A stretch of 64,000 nucleotides of DNA, from contig NZ_JASZYT010000003.1 of assembly GCF_030316765.1 (NCBI RefSeq), forward strand, positions 248,001 through 312,000. The letters are read 5' to 3'. The notes under the pieces are model-generated. The model made no database searches. It saw only the letters and a program-made list of their open reading frames with translations, and was not told the origin of the DNA. Below are positions 42,470-52,500 of the stretch, piece by piece (the stretch's first letter is position 1; every line of letters starts with the position of its first letter). A program made the translations under genes and the position numbers. This DNA comes from Variovorax saccharolyticus (GTDB taxonomy: Bacteria > Pseudomonadota > Gammaproteobacteria > Burkholderiales > Burkholderiaceae_C).

Positions 42470-43222
42470 ATGCCACGCGCCTCCAAAGCTTCCGCTCCCC
42501 CCCAGCCGTCGCCCGCAAGCTCCGGGACCGAGGCTGCGGTCGACAAGACCGCCACCATCGAAGGCATCGCGCAGGACATCGCCACCGCGATCGTCGAGAA
42601 GCGGCTGCCGCCCGGCACCTGGCTGCGCGAGGAAGCACTGGGGCGGCTCTATTCGGTCAGCCGCACCAAGATCCGGGCGGCGCTGCTGACGCTGTCGAAG
42701 GAAAAGCTGATCGAGATGATCCCGGACAAGGGTGCTTTCGTCAGCAAGCCCAGCGTGCAGGAGGCGCGCGAAGTCTTCGGGGTCCGGCGCCTGCTCGAAA
42801 GCGAGGTGGTGCGGCTGTTCGTCGCCAAGGCGCGTCCCGCCGACTACCAGGCGCTCGAGCAGCACATCCAGTTCGAGCGCACCACCTTGCGCGCCACCAC
42901 GACCACCGGCACGGTGCGCGAGAAGCTGCTCGGCGACTTCCACGTCGCGCTGGCGGAGGCCGCCGGCAACCAGACCCTGGCCGAACTGATCCGCGAGCTG
43001 GTGGCGCGCAGCTCACTGATCGCCATGCTGTACCACTCGTCGAACGATCCGCATTGTTCGTCCGACGAGCACGCCGAATTCCTGCGCGTCTGCCGCAGCG
43101 GCGATGCCGAGGCTGCCGTGGCGTGCATGACCGACCACCTGCTGCGCATCGAGGCCAACCTTCAGCTTTCGGCCGGCGTGCCGGATCGCCAGCTCGACCT
43201 GGTCAAGGCCCTGCTGGCCTGA
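42470..43222 (+). CDS. Second GntR/FCD regulator of purine genes
   Basis: Regulator of 250 residues, including a 28-residue flexible N-terminus (ASAPPQPSPASSG). The winged helix contains LREEALGRLYSVSRTKIRAAL. The FCD domain (LLGDFHVALAEAAGN, SDEHAEFLRVCRSGD) is nearly parallel to that of the regulator at 29206. It probably recognises the same TGTATACA palindromes, two of which flank the NCS1-racemase-gntR unit. The duplicated regulators may respond to different ligands. Confidence 0.88.
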   Translation: MPRASKASAPPQPSPASSGTEAAVDKTATIEGIAQDIATAIVEKRLPPGTWLREEALGRLYSVSRTKIRAALLTLSKEKLIEMIPDKGAFVSKPSVQEAREVFGVRRLLESEVVRLFVAKARPADYQALEQHIQFERTTLRATTTTGTVREKLLGDFHVALAEAAGNQTLAELIRELVARSSLIAMLYHSSNDPHCSSDEHAEFLRVCRSGDAEAAVACMTDHLLRIEANLQLSAGVPDRQLDLVKALLA

Positions 43223-43292
43223 AAAGCGCGGGCCCGCGACTTGCTTGGGCGCTCGGAGCGCGGGTTTTCCGCCATACAGCCCGTCGCCTGAT

Positions 43293-43302
43293 TTGTATAC
43301 AG
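43293..43302. promoter_or_regulatory. Operator palindrome upstream of NCS2 permease (site 4)
   Basis: TTGTATACAG carries the shared TGTATACA core, 87 bp upstream of the NCS2 permease ATG. It completes the set of four sites across the purine genes. The gap of 166 bp holds no gene. Confidence 0.6.
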
Positions 43303-43388
43303 TTTCGCGTACAGATCGGTGGACGATCCATGGCACCACGCCGTTCGCTCGTCCCTTTTCCTCCACATTGCCCAGGAGAAACACGCAA

Positions 43389-44873
43389 ATGACGGCTGCC
43401 TCGCCTTCCATCCACCCGGTCGACCAGCGCCTGCCGGCCGGCAAGCTCACCGCCCTCGGCCTGCAGCACGTGCTCGTGATGTATGCCGGCGCCGTGGCGG
43501 TGCCGCTGATCGTCGGCCGCGCGCTCAAGCTCACGCCGCAGGAGGTCGCGCTGCTGATCTCGGCCGACCTGTTCTGCTGCGGCATCGCGACCCTGATCCA
43601 GGCGCTCGGCGCCACCCAGTGGTTCGGCATCAAGCTGCCGGTGATGATGGGCGTGACCTTCGCGTCGGTCGCACCGATGGTCGCGATCGCCAACGCCAAC
43701 CCGGGCCAGGCCGGCGCGCAGCTGCTGTTCGGCGCGATCATCGGCGCCGGCATCATCTCGATACTGATCGCGCCGATGGTCTCGCGCATGCTGCGCTTCT
43801 TTCCGCCGGTGGTCACCGGCACCATCATCGCGGTGATCGGCATCAGCCTGATGCGCGTGGGCATCAACTGGATCTTCGGCAACCCGGTCGGCCCGACCGC
43901 GCCGGCGCTGGTCGACCCGGTGTACGCCAAGTGGCTGGCCGACGTCACCTCGCCCGGCTCGGCCGTGCCGCCGTTGCCCAAGGGCCTTTCGATCGTGCCT
44001 TCGGTGCCGAACCCCAAGTACGCCGACCTCGGCGGGCTGGCCATCGCGGCGCTGGTGCTGGTGTCGATCCTGCTGATCGTGAAGTACGCCCGCGGCTTCA
44101 TCGCCAACATCTCGGTGCTGCTGGGCATCGTGATCGGCGCCGTGGTGGCCACCATCTTCGGCTTCATGACCTTCGAGAAGGTCGGCAGCGCGGCCTGGTT
44201 CGACATCGTGCTGCCCTTCCACTTCGGCATGCCGAAGTTCGACCCGGTGCTGATCCTCACGATGTCGCTGATCATGGTCGTGGTGATGATCGAGTCGACC
44301 GGCATGTTCCTCGCGCTCGGCGAGATGACCGACCGCAAGATCAGCCAGCAGGACCTGGCGCGCGGCCTGCGCACCGACGGCCTGGGCACCTTGATCGGCG
44401 GCATCTTCAACACCTTTCCGTACACCAGCTTCTCGCAGAACGTCGGGCTGGTGGCGGTGACCGGCATCAAGAGCCGCTACGTCTGCGTGGCCGGCGGCGT
44501 GATCCTCGTCGTGCTGGGCCTGCTGCCGAAGATGGCGGCACTGGTCGAGTCGCTGCCCACCGTGGTGCTGGGCGGTGCCGGCCTCGTGATGTTCGGCATG
44601 GTCGCAGCGACCGGCATCCGCATTCTTTCGGGCGTTGACTTCAAGACCAACCGGCACAACGCAATGATCGTCGCGGTGTCGATCGGGGTCGGCATGATCC
44701 CGCTGCTGGCGCCCAACTTCAAGCAGTGGATGCCGCACGCGATCCATTCGCTGGTCGAGTCGGGCATCCTGCTGGCGTCGGTATGCGCGGTGCTGCTGAA
44801 CCTGTTCCTGAACGGGGCCAAGCACGACGAAGCGGCGATCGTCGCCGCCGCGAAGCAGGCCGAAGCACACTAG
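43389..44873 (+). CDS. NCS2-family purine permease (urate/xanthine type)
   Basis: Inner-membrane symporter of 494 residues with about 12-14 hydrophobic segments. NCS2 marks include LTALGLQHVLVMYAGAVAVP, then VMMGVTFASVAPM, and the signature region PYTSFSQNVGLVAVTGIKSR, with Gln in the NVG stretch as in UacT/XanP proteins. ATG 43389 follows GGAGAAAC. The TGTATACA site 4 is upstream. Urate or xanthine is the probable substrate, since the window encodes urate oxidation; uracil is less likely. Confidence 0.9.
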   Translation: MTAASPSIHPVDQRLPAGKLTALGLQHVLVMYAGAVAVPLIVGRALKLTPQEVALLISADLFCCGIATLIQALGATQWFGIKLPVMMGVTFASVAPMVAIANANPGQAGAQLLFGAIIGAGIISILIAPMVSRMLRFFPPVVTGTIIAVIGISLMRVGINWIFGNPVGPTAPALVDPVYAKWLADVTSPGSAVPPLPKGLSIVPSVPNPKYADLGGLAIAALVLVSILLIVKYARGFIANISVLLGIVIGAVVATIFGFMTFEKVGSAAWFDIVLPFHFGMPKFDPVLILTMSLIMVVVMIESTGMFLALGEMTDRKISQQDLARGLRTDGLGTLIGGIFNTFPYTSFSQNVGLVAVTGIKSRYVCVAGGVILVVLGLLPKMAALVESLPTVVLGGAGLVMFGMVAATGIRILSGVDFKTNRHNAMIVAVSIGVGMIPLLAPNFKQWMPHAIHSLVESGILLASVCAVLLNLFLNGAKHDEAAIVAAAKQAEAH

Positions 44874-44882
44874 AACGGCTCG

Positions 44883-44965
44883 CCCCCAGGTCGGGTTCAC
44901 TTCGTGTAACCCTCCCACCCCCTGCCGGGGGCAACACCAGCGGCCCGGCGAAGCCGGTTCCGCGG
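44883..44965 (-). repeat. Interspersed repeat, copy D (inverted orientation)
   Basis: Read on the minus strand it begins CGCGGAACCGGCTTCGCCGG, continues GGTGTTGCCCCCGGCAGGGG and TTACACGAAGTGAACCC, and ends in a G-run, closely matching copy B. It lies between the convergent NCS2 permease and SLC13 permease genes. Confidence 0.75.
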
Positions 44966-45020
44966 TGTTTCACGAATGGGCCTGGCTGCGCCGGCCGGCT
45001 GCATGGCGGTCCGATGTCCC

Positions 45021-46841
45021 TCAGAACGGCATGATCAGTGGCACCAGCGCGATGCTGGCGAGCCCGACCAGCAGCACCAGCGGCAGGCCGATGCGCACGA
45101 AGTCCATGAAGCCGTAGTCGCCCGGCCCGACCACCAGCGTGTTGACCGGCGACGACACCGGCGTGACGAAGGCCGCCGATGCCGCCAGTGCCACGGTCAT
45201 GGCGAACGGGTACGGCGAGGCCTGCAGCTGCTGCGCGATGGCCAGCGCCACGGGTGCCATCAGCACCGCCGTGGCGGTGTTCGAGATGAACATGCCGAGC
45301 GCGGCCGTGACCGCGAAGATCACCGCCAGAACCGTGCGCGGACCGGCGCTGCCGACGATGTCCATCAGCGCCTGGGCCGCGAGATCCACCCCGCCGGTGC
45401 GCTGCAGCGCGAGCGAGAACGGCAGCATGCCCACGATCAGCACCAGGCTCGGCCAGTGGATCGCGCGGTAGGCGCTGCGCAGGTCGACGCAGCCGCTGAG
45501 ACCCATGAGCAGGCAGCCGATCAGCGCCGCCTGCACGTTGGGCAGCAGGCCGCTGACCATCAGCACCACGACCAGCGCCAGCGACAGCAGCGCGAAGGGC
45601 GCACGCGACGCCGCCGGCGAGACCTCGTCGAGCTCCGCCGGCAGGTTGAAGATGATCAGGTCCATGTCCGACCGCAGCCTTCGGATCGCCTGCCAGAGGC
45701 CGACCACGAGCAGCGTGTCGCCGGCCTTCAAGGGCTCGTCGAGGATGTCGCCCTGCTCGGCCGTGCGGCCGTGCTTCAGCCCGATGACGGAGACGTCGTG
45801 GTGGGCACGCAGCCGGGCCTCGACCACGGTCTTGCCGATCAGGCTGGAGCCCGGCGGCAGCAGCACCTCGGCCATGCCGATGTGCTGCGCATGCTCCGAG
45901 AAATAAGCCCCGGCCAGCGGCAATCGCTCGAGCGCGAGACGATGGCTGAGGCCCTCGAGGTCGGCGCCGGGTTTCCAGAGGTCGAAGAAGAGCACGTCGC
46001 CCGCTTCGATCAGCGTGCCCGGCGGCAGCAGGTCTTTCGCGAAACGGCGTTGGCGCTCGATGGCCAGCAGGTTGAGGCCCGGGATCGCGGCCGCGGCCAG
46101 CGTGTCGAAGACCTTTCCCACCGCCGCGGACCCGGGCCGCACGCGGAACCTGTAGCCGCGTCCGGCCAGCGTGTACTCGTCGATCCACTGGCCCAGTCCG
46201 GCCCGCTGGCCCGAGGGCCTGGGCTGCGACCGGGCGCCGCCGAGCCAGCGCCGAACGACCAGCATGTAGACGATGGCGATGGCCAGCAGCGGCACGCCGA
46301 AGGGCGTGAAGCTGAAGAAGCGGAATCCCTCGAAGCCCTCGCGCACCAGCTCGGCATGGATCACGAGATTGGGCGCCGTCGCCACCAGGGTCAGCATGCC
46401 GCTGATCAGCGCGGCGACCGACAGCGGCATCATCAGGCGGCCCGCCGCCACCCCGGTGTTGCGCGCGATGCGCAGCACGATCGGCACGAAGATGGCGACC
46501 ACGCCGGTCGAACTCATCACCGAACCGACGCCGGCCACGATGACCATCAGCAGCACGATCAGGCGCGCCTCGTTGCCGCCGGCCCGCGCCACCAGCAGGT
46601 CGCCCAGGCGCTGCGCCACACCGGTCCTCAGCAGACCTTCGCCGATCACGAACAGCATCGCGATCAGCACGATGTTCGGGTCGGCGAAGCCTGCCAAAGA
46701 CTCCGGCACGCTGATCACGCCGGTCAAGGGCAGCGCCGCGATCATGAGCAGCGCCACCACGTCGGTGCGCGGACGCCCGAGTGCGAACATCGCCACGGCG
46801 CCGCCCAGCAGCGCGAGGACCATGCCGAGTTGAGGCGTCAT
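45021..46841 (-). CDS. SLC13/DASS-type permease with two TrkA_C (RCK_C) domains
   Basis: Membrane protein of 606 residues. Two hydrophobic halves (about 1-195 and 400-606) flank a soluble middle with two TrkA_C-like domains (RFRVRPGSAAVGKVFDTLAA and AEVLLPPGSSLIGKTVVEARL). The membrane parts carry the SNT-type signatures SSTGVVAIFVPIV and SNTATAVLMAPVALAI. This plan is common among anion or sulfate permeases of uncertain substrate. It starts four bases after the aldo/keto reductase stop, so the two genes are co-transcribed. Confidence 0.88.
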   Translation of the reverse strand: MTPQLGMVLALLGGAVAMFALGRPRTDVVALLMIAALPLTGVISVPESLAGFADPNIVLIAMLFVIGEGLLRTGVAQRLGDLLVARAGGNEARLIVLLMVIVAGVGSVMSSTGVVAIFVPIVLRIARNTGVAAGRLMMPLSVAALISGMLTLVATAPNLVIHAELVREGFEGFRFFSFTPFGVPLLAIAIVYMLVVRRWLGGARSQPRPSGQRAGLGQWIDEYTLAGRGYRFRVRPGSAAVGKVFDTLAAAAIPGLNLLAIERQRRFAKDLLPPGTLIEAGDVLFFDLWKPGADLEGLSHRLALERLPLAGAYFSEHAQHIGMAEVLLPPGSSLIGKTVVEARLRAHHDVSVIGLKHGRTAEQGDILDEPLKAGDTLLVVGLWQAIRRLRSDMDLIIFNLPAELDEVSPAASRAPFALLSLALVVVLMVSGLLPNVQAALIGCLLMGLSGCVDLRSAYRAIHWPSLVLIVGMLPFSLALQRTGGVDLAAQALMDIVGSAGPRTVLAVIFAVTAALGMFISNTATAVLMAPVALAIAQQLQASPYPFAMTVALAASAAFVTPVSSPVNTLVVGPGDYGFMDFVRIGLPLVLLVGLASIALVPLIMPF

Positions 46842-46845
46842 GCCT

Positions 46846-47694
46846 TCAGATCATCGCCAGCGGCCTCTTGCGCCGCGGGGCTGGATGCAGGCGGTCGATC
46901 TCGGCCAGCAGCTCGGGGCCCAGGGCCAGCCCGGCGGCCGCGAAGTTGTCGCGCAGATGGGACTCGCGCACCGCCTTCGGAATCGCGGCGACCCCGGGCT
47001 GCGCCAGCACCCACGCCAGCGCGAGCTGCGCCGCCGTGGCGCCCAGCTGCTGCGCGATCTTCTGCAGGCCGGCATCGGCGGCCAGCGCGCCCTGGTCGAT
47101 CGGGCTGTAGGCCATCATCGGCATCCCGCGCGCGCGCTGCCAGGGCAGCAGGCTGAACTCGGGGCCGCGCTCGGCCGCCGAGTAGTAGACCTGGTTGGCG
47201 GCGCAGTCGTCGCCCAGCGCGGCGAGTTCCTCCATGTCGTCGGTGTCGAGATTGCTGACACCCCAGCGACCGATGCGGCCCTCGGCGACCAGCGCCCGCA
47301 TGGCGTCGCGCGTGTCGGCGAGCGGATGTTCGCCGCGCCAATGCAGCAGATAGAGGTCGAGCCGGTCGAGGCCGAGCCGCGCAAGACTGCGCGCACAGGC
47401 CTTCGGAACGCCGCTGCGGCTGGCGTTGTGCGGATAGACCTTGCTGACGATGAACAAGTCCTCGCGCTTCACGTCGCCGGCGCGCAATGCCTCGGCCAGG
47501 GCCTGGCCGACGACCTCTTCGGCGCCGCCCTCGCCGTACATCTCGGCCGTGTCGATCAGGCGGTAGCCGATGTCGATGGCGCTCCTGATCGCCGAGACTT
47601 CCGCGGCCCGCCGCGACGCCGATTCGCCCATCTTCCAGGTGCCGAGTCCGAGCACGGGCATCCGCCCGCCACCGGCCAGTTCGAGGTATCGCAT
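46846..47694 (-). CDS. Aldo/keto reductase
   Basis: NADPH-dependent carbonyl reductase of 282 residues from ATG 47694 (MRYLELAGGGRMPVLGLGTW). The catalytic tetrad is complete: Asp48, Tyr53, Lys85 and His118 (DTAEMYGEG, VSKVYP, LLHWRG). It has one barrel domain and no extra segment. A much longer upstream frame crosses the divergent regulator promoter and is rejected. It lies four bases before the SLC13-type permease gene. The substrate is not evident. Confidence 0.88.
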   Translation of the reverse strand: MRYLELAGGGRMPVLGLGTWKMGESASRRAAEVSAIRSAIDIGYRLIDTAEMYGEGGAEEVVGQALAEALRAGDVKREDLFIVSKVYPHNASRSGVPKACARSLARLGLDRLDLYLLHWRGEHPLADTRDAMRALVAEGRIGRWGVSNLDTDDMEELAALGDDCAANQVYYSAAERGPEFSLLPWQRARGMPMMAYSPIDQGALAADAGLQKIAQQLGATAAQLALAWVLAQPGVAAIPKAVRESHLRDNFAAAGLALGPELLAEIDRLHPAPRRKRPLAMI

Positions 47695-47795
47695 CAGGCT
47701 TCCTTCTCGGTCAGGGCGGGATCGCCGACCCCGCGTCGCCACGATGCTAACCAAGCGGCGTGCGTCCGGATGAAAAACCGCCACTGGACGAGGCA

Positions 47796-47809
47796 TCCAA
47801 TATATCGGA
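47796..47809. promoter_or_regulatory. Near-palindrome upstream of the XRE-cupin regulator
   Basis: TCCAATATATCGGA is palindromic at 12 of 14 positions and lies 13 bp before the regulator's ATG in the divergent gap with the aldo/keto reductase. It is a plausible autoregulatory site, but only one copy is seen. Confidence 0.4.
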
Positions 47810-47822
47810 CACTTGCTCCAAC

Positions 47823-48407
47823 ATGACGGAACAAGCATCCAGCCTGAACGACCGCATCGCCGAACGGGTGCGCGAGCTGCGCGCCGCGCGAGGCCTCTCG
47901 CTCGACGCACTGGCCACGCACTGCGGCGTCAGCCGATCGATGATCTCGCTGATCGAGCGCGGGGAGAGCAGTCCGACCGCGGTGCTGCTGGAAAAGCTCG
48001 CCACCGGCCTGGGCGTCGCGCTGGCCTCGCTGTTCGAGCCGGCGCGCGCCGGAAACGATCCGGTCGCGCGGCTCGCCGACCAGCCCCTGTGGCGCGATCC
48101 GCATTCGGGCTATGTGCGGCGCAACGTGTCGCCGGCAGGGTCGTCGCCGATCCAGATCGTCGAGGTGGCTTTTCCGCCCAAGGCCCGCGTCGCCTACGAG
48201 AGCGGAGCCCGCGAGCCGCGCATCCACCAGCAGGTGTGGGTGCTCGAGAACAGCATCGAGGTCACGGTCGGCGAGGTCTGCCATCGGCTCGGCGCCGGAG
48301 ACTGCCTGGCCCACGCGCTGGATCGCCCCGTGAGCTATCACAACCCGACGCGCAGCCTCACCCGCTATGCGGTCGTGATCGCCACCCTGCCCTCTGCCTG
48401 GAGATGA
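47823..48407 (+). CDS. XRE-family regulator with C-terminal cupin
   Basis: Regulator of 194 residues from ATG 47823 (MTEQASSLNDR). An N-terminal XRE helix-turn-helix (LDALATHCGVSRSMISLIERGESSP) is followed by a cupin domain at about 105-190 (HQQVWVLENSIEVTVGEVC, then GDCLAHALDRPVSYHN). The frame could begin 63 bp earlier, but that leader would overlap the near-palindrome at 47796. The GNAT gene follows by one base. It probably controls this pair and perhaps the divergent reductase-permease operon. Confidence 0.88.
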   Translation: MTEQASSLNDRIAERVRELRAARGLSLDALATHCGVSRSMISLIERGESSPTAVLLEKLATGLGVALASLFEPARAGNDPVARLADQPLWRDPHSGYVRRNVSPAGSSPIQIVEVAFPPKARVAYESGAREPRIHQQVWVLENSIEVTVGEVCHRLGAGDCLAHALDRPVSYHNPTRSLTRYAVVIATLPSAWR

Positions 48408-48408
48408 A

Positions 48409-49008
48409 ATGAACGCCGATGCCCCCGCTGCCGTGCGCAGCATCCGCCGTCTCGAGACGGTCTCCGACGCGCAGGCGCGCGGGCTCGCCGAACTGCTGAT
48501 CGACTGCGTGGAGGGCGGCGCGTCGGTGAGCTTCATGCAGCCCTTGCCGCTGTCGAAGGCGCTGGCCTTCTGGCGCCAGGTGGCCGAAGGCGTCGAGCGC
48601 GGCGACCGCGCGTTGTTGATCGCCGAGGACACGCAAGGCATCGTCGGGACCGTGCAGCTGGTGCTCGCCCAGCCCGACAACCAGCCGCATCGCGCGGACC
48701 TGTCGAAGATGCTGGTACACCGCCGCGCGCGCTGCCAGGGTTGGGGCGAGGCCCTGATGCGCGCGGCCGAGCAGCTGGCGAGCGACTGCGGAAAGTCGCT
48801 GCTGGTGCTCGACACCTCCAGCGACAGCGCCGAGCGCCTCTATGCCCGGCTCGGCTGGCAGCGCGTCGGCGTGATTCCCGGCTACGCGCTGCTGCCGCAG
48901 GGCGGGCTGTGCGCGACTACCTATTTCTATCGATGGCTGAATGGAGATCCGGCCGCGCTGCGCACCGCGGTTGTAACATCCGCTCTCGAGGCCGACGGCA
49001 TCCCCTGA
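48409..49008 (+). CDS. GNAT-family N-acetyltransferase
   Basis: Acetyl-CoA-dependent acetyltransferase of 199 residues. The acetyl-CoA site is seen as KMLVHRRARCQGWGEALMRAAE (a Q/R-x-x-G-x-G/A variant) and the later strand LLVLDTSSDSAERLYARLGW is typical. It begins one base after the XRE-cupin stop, so the two form an operon. The acceptor, possibly an amino acid or an amine toxin, is not known. Confidence 0.85.
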   Translation: MNADAPAAVRSIRRLETVSDAQARGLAELLIDCVEGGASVSFMQPLPLSKALAFWRQVAEGVERGDRALLIAEDTQGIVGTVQLVLAQPDNQPHRADLSKMLVHRRARCQGWGEALMRAAEQLASDCGKSLLVLDTSSDSAERLYARLGWQRVGVIPGYALLPQGGLCATTYFYRWLNGDPAALRTAVVTSALEADGIP

Positions 49009-49563
49009 AGACCCCACCCGCCCTCTGCACAGTGGGACTTGAACACCAGTTCAGCAGCAAGTCAGGCGAGATGTAGTAAGAAAAAAGGTTTGCATTTTTC
49101 AAATGCGACTCGTACAGTTGATACGGCTGGTTTCGTAAAGTACCAGCTCGACCACCGCTAGCCGTGCTCGCAAAAGCCTCCGACCTCCGGCGTGCCGACA
49201 TGATTCCGCGTCATCGATAAGTGGCTAAGGAAATAACATGAATAGGCCGCAAGTCAGTGCTCGAACTTGCTTCGAGGAGGATACGCAGGCTGTGGACCCC
49301 ACCCACGGACCTGCCGCTCGTCGTTCCGATTGCATGGCCGCCGGTTTCTGGCGCGCCCACGGGCGACGACGAGCATCCAGCTGAACGCGCCCCCCTGACG
49401 TGAGCTGCGCCTTCCTCCGGGAAGGCCGCGTGGTCGCGCGCCGGGCATCTTTCCATACGAATTCGTAGCTGACCGCGGTCGGCCGCGTGCTTGATCTTGG
49501 GCCGCTTTTTCTGGCGCTTCAGGCCAGGGAAGCTCGTTCGGTTTTTTCTTGAGGAGAATCCAA
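49009..49563. promoter_or_regulatory. Long upstream region of the peroxidase gene
   Basis: No credible gene is seen in these 555 bases. The 49070-49150 part is unusually AT-rich and holds two hairpins: GCATTT/AAATGC (49092-49097 and 49101-49106) and GCTGGT/ACCAGC (49126-49131 and 49142-49147). A ribosome site GAGGAGAA lies just before the peroxidase start. The region probably holds the promoter and a long 5' leader of the peroxidase operon. Confidence 0.45.
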
Positions 49564-52500
49564 ATGGCATCGATGATCCGGTCAGACCTCGAGTTCGTCC
49601 TTCAGCAAATCCTCATTGCGGAAGCGCATGCAGCGGGGGCGGACCTTTCGACGCTGGTCCCGAACACCTTCGTACCCTTCGGCCTGCGCACGGTAGACGG
49701 CACCTACAACAACCTGCTGCCCGGACAGACCGAATTCGGTGCCTCGGACAATCCCTTCCTGCGCCTGGTCGAGGCGGTCTACCGGAACGACGCCGATGGC
49801 GACACCTTCCCGGGCGTGACCAACACGGACTACGGCGCCACAGGCAACGTGGCGGATGCCGACCCGCGCGTGATCAGCAACCTGATCGCCGACATGACCA
49901 CCGACAACCCGGCCGCAGTGGCTGCCTTCGTGAACGCCGGCCTGGGCACATTCGTCGACGGCGTGCTGCACTATCTGGACGGCGACGTGGTCGGCGCGGT
50001 GGTTCCTCCCAGCACGCTGCTGCAGATTCCCAATACCGCGCCCGATGCCGGCCTCTCGGCGCCGTTCAACTCGTGGTTCACCTTCTTCGGCCAGTTCTTC
50101 GACCACGGCCTGGACCTGGTCAACAAGAGCAGCACCGAAACCATCTTCATCCCGCTGCAGCCGGACGATCCGCTGTTCAACCCGAGCAGCCCCGGCACCA
50201 ACTTCATGGCGCTGTCCCGCACGGTGACGGATGCCAACGGCGACCAGACCAACCAGACCACGCCCTTCGTCGACCAGAACCAGACCTACACCTCGCATGC
50301 ATCGCATCAGGTGTTCCTGCGCGAGTACGTGATGACGCCCGGGCCGAACGGCCACCCGATCGCGACCGGCAAGCTGCTCGATGGCGCGGACGGCGGGCTC
50401 ACCACCTGGGCCGACGTCAAGGCGCAGGCCCTGATGCTGGGCATCCGGCTCAACGACTACGACGTCTTGAACGTGCCGGAGCTGCGCACCGACGCCTACG
50501 GCAAGTTCATTCCCGACGCGAACGGCTTCGCCCAGGTCATCGTCGGCGCGGGCGCGGACGGCATCGTCAACACCGCCGACGATCTGGTGGCGTCCGGCAC
50601 TGCCAGCAGCCCGATCGACACGCTGCTGGTCAACGCGCTGCGCACCGGCCACGCCTTCCTCAACGACATCGCGCACGACGCCAACCCGGTGAACAGCCAG
50701 GACGGCCACCTGATGGCTGCCGACGGCGACTCCGCGCTCGGGCTCTCGGCGCCGGGCACCTATGACGACGAGCTGCTCGCGCGGCACTTCATCACCGGCG
50801 ACGGCCGCGGCAACGAGAACATCGCCCTGACGGCCGTCCATCACGTCTTCCATTCCGAACACAACCGGCAGGTCGACGAGATCAAGGCCACGATCCTGGC
50901 CACCAACGACAGCGCCTTCATCTCGCAATGGCTGCTGCCCGGCTCGAACCAGGCCGACGGCGTGCAGGCGCTGGAATGGAACGGCGAGCGGCTCTTTCAA
51001 TCGGCCCGCTTCGCCACCGAAATGCAATACCAGCATCTGGTGTTCGAAGAGTTCGCGCGCAAGATGTCGCCGAACATCGACGAGTTCCTGGCTGACACCA
51101 ACTACGCGACCGACATCAATCCAGCGATCGTCGCCGAGTTCGCGCATGCGGTGTTCCGCGTCGGCCACACGATGCTGACCGAGTCGGTGGACCGGCTCGA
51201 TCCGAACTTCGTCGCCAACGACGTCTCCCTGCTGAACGCCTTCCTCAATCCGCTCGAGTTCAACGAGAACGGCACGCTCGCGCCCAAGGTGGCGGCCGGC
51301 GCCATCGTGCGCGGCATGACGCGGCAGGAGGGCAACGAGATCGACGAGTTCGTCACCGACGCGGTGCGCAACAGCCTGCTGGGCCTGCCGCTCGACCTCG
51401 CGGCGATCAACATCGCCCGCGGACGCGACACGGGCATTCCCACGCTGAACGCGGCCCGGCGCGAGTTCTTCGAGATGACGGCCGACCAGCAGCTCAAGCC
51501 CTACTCGAGCTGGGTCGACCTCACGCAGCACCTGAAGCACGAGGAATCGGTGGTCAATTTCATCGCCGCCTACGGCACGCATTCGGCGCTGACCGCGACC
51601 GACGTCGACACCGTCGACGAGAAGCGCGCGGTGGCCGCGGCCCTGGTGCTGGGCGGCAGCGCGGTGATCAACGCGGGCGGCGTGGGCGGCACCGAGCGCA
51701 TCTTCGTCGCCGACAACAACGACCGTCACGACTTCCTGAACAGCACGGGCGCCTACGTGAACACCGCGGCCGGCGTCACGACGACCGGCGTCGATGCCAT
51801 CGACCTCTGGATCGGCGGCCTGGCCGAGGAGCAGATGCCCTTCGGCGGCCTGCTCGGCTCGACCTTCAACTTCGTCTTCGAGACCCAGCTCGAGAACCTG
51901 CAGAACGGCGACCGCCTCTACTACCTCTCGCGCCTGGCCGGCCTCAACTTCCTCACCGAGATGGAGAACAACACCTTCGCCAAGCTGGTGATGGCCAACA
52001 CCGATGCGACGCATCTGCCGGCCGACATCTTCTCGGCGCCGGGCTTCATCCTGGAGGTCGACCCGACCAGGCAATTCACCGGCCTCGGCGCCGACAACCG
52101 CGCCGATCCGACCGAGGGCGGCAGCGCGCTGGTCCCGCTGGTGATCCGCGACAACCCCGACACCGCGGGGCCCGACACCAACTACCTGCGCTATACCGGC
52201 GATGACCACGTCGTGCTGGGCGGCACCGCGGGCAATGACGTCATGGTCGCCAACATCGGCGACGACACGATCTACGGCGACGGCGGCAACGATCGGATCG
52301 AAGGCGGCGACGGCAACGACCAGATCGAAGGCGGCGACGGCGACGACATCATCACGGACCGCGGCGGCGACGACGTGCTCAAGGGCAATGACGGCAACGA
52401 CGTCATTCACGGCGGCAACGGCTTCAACACCATCGTCGGCGGCAACGGCAGCGACTTCATCATCACGGGCGAAGACGTCTCGACGGTCTTCGCGGGCCAG

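Noticed and set aside
49211..49570. A 119-codon minus-strand frame in the peroxidase upstream region
   Set aside because: Low-complexity charged sequence, no ribosome site and no family; it overlaps the peroxidase start.
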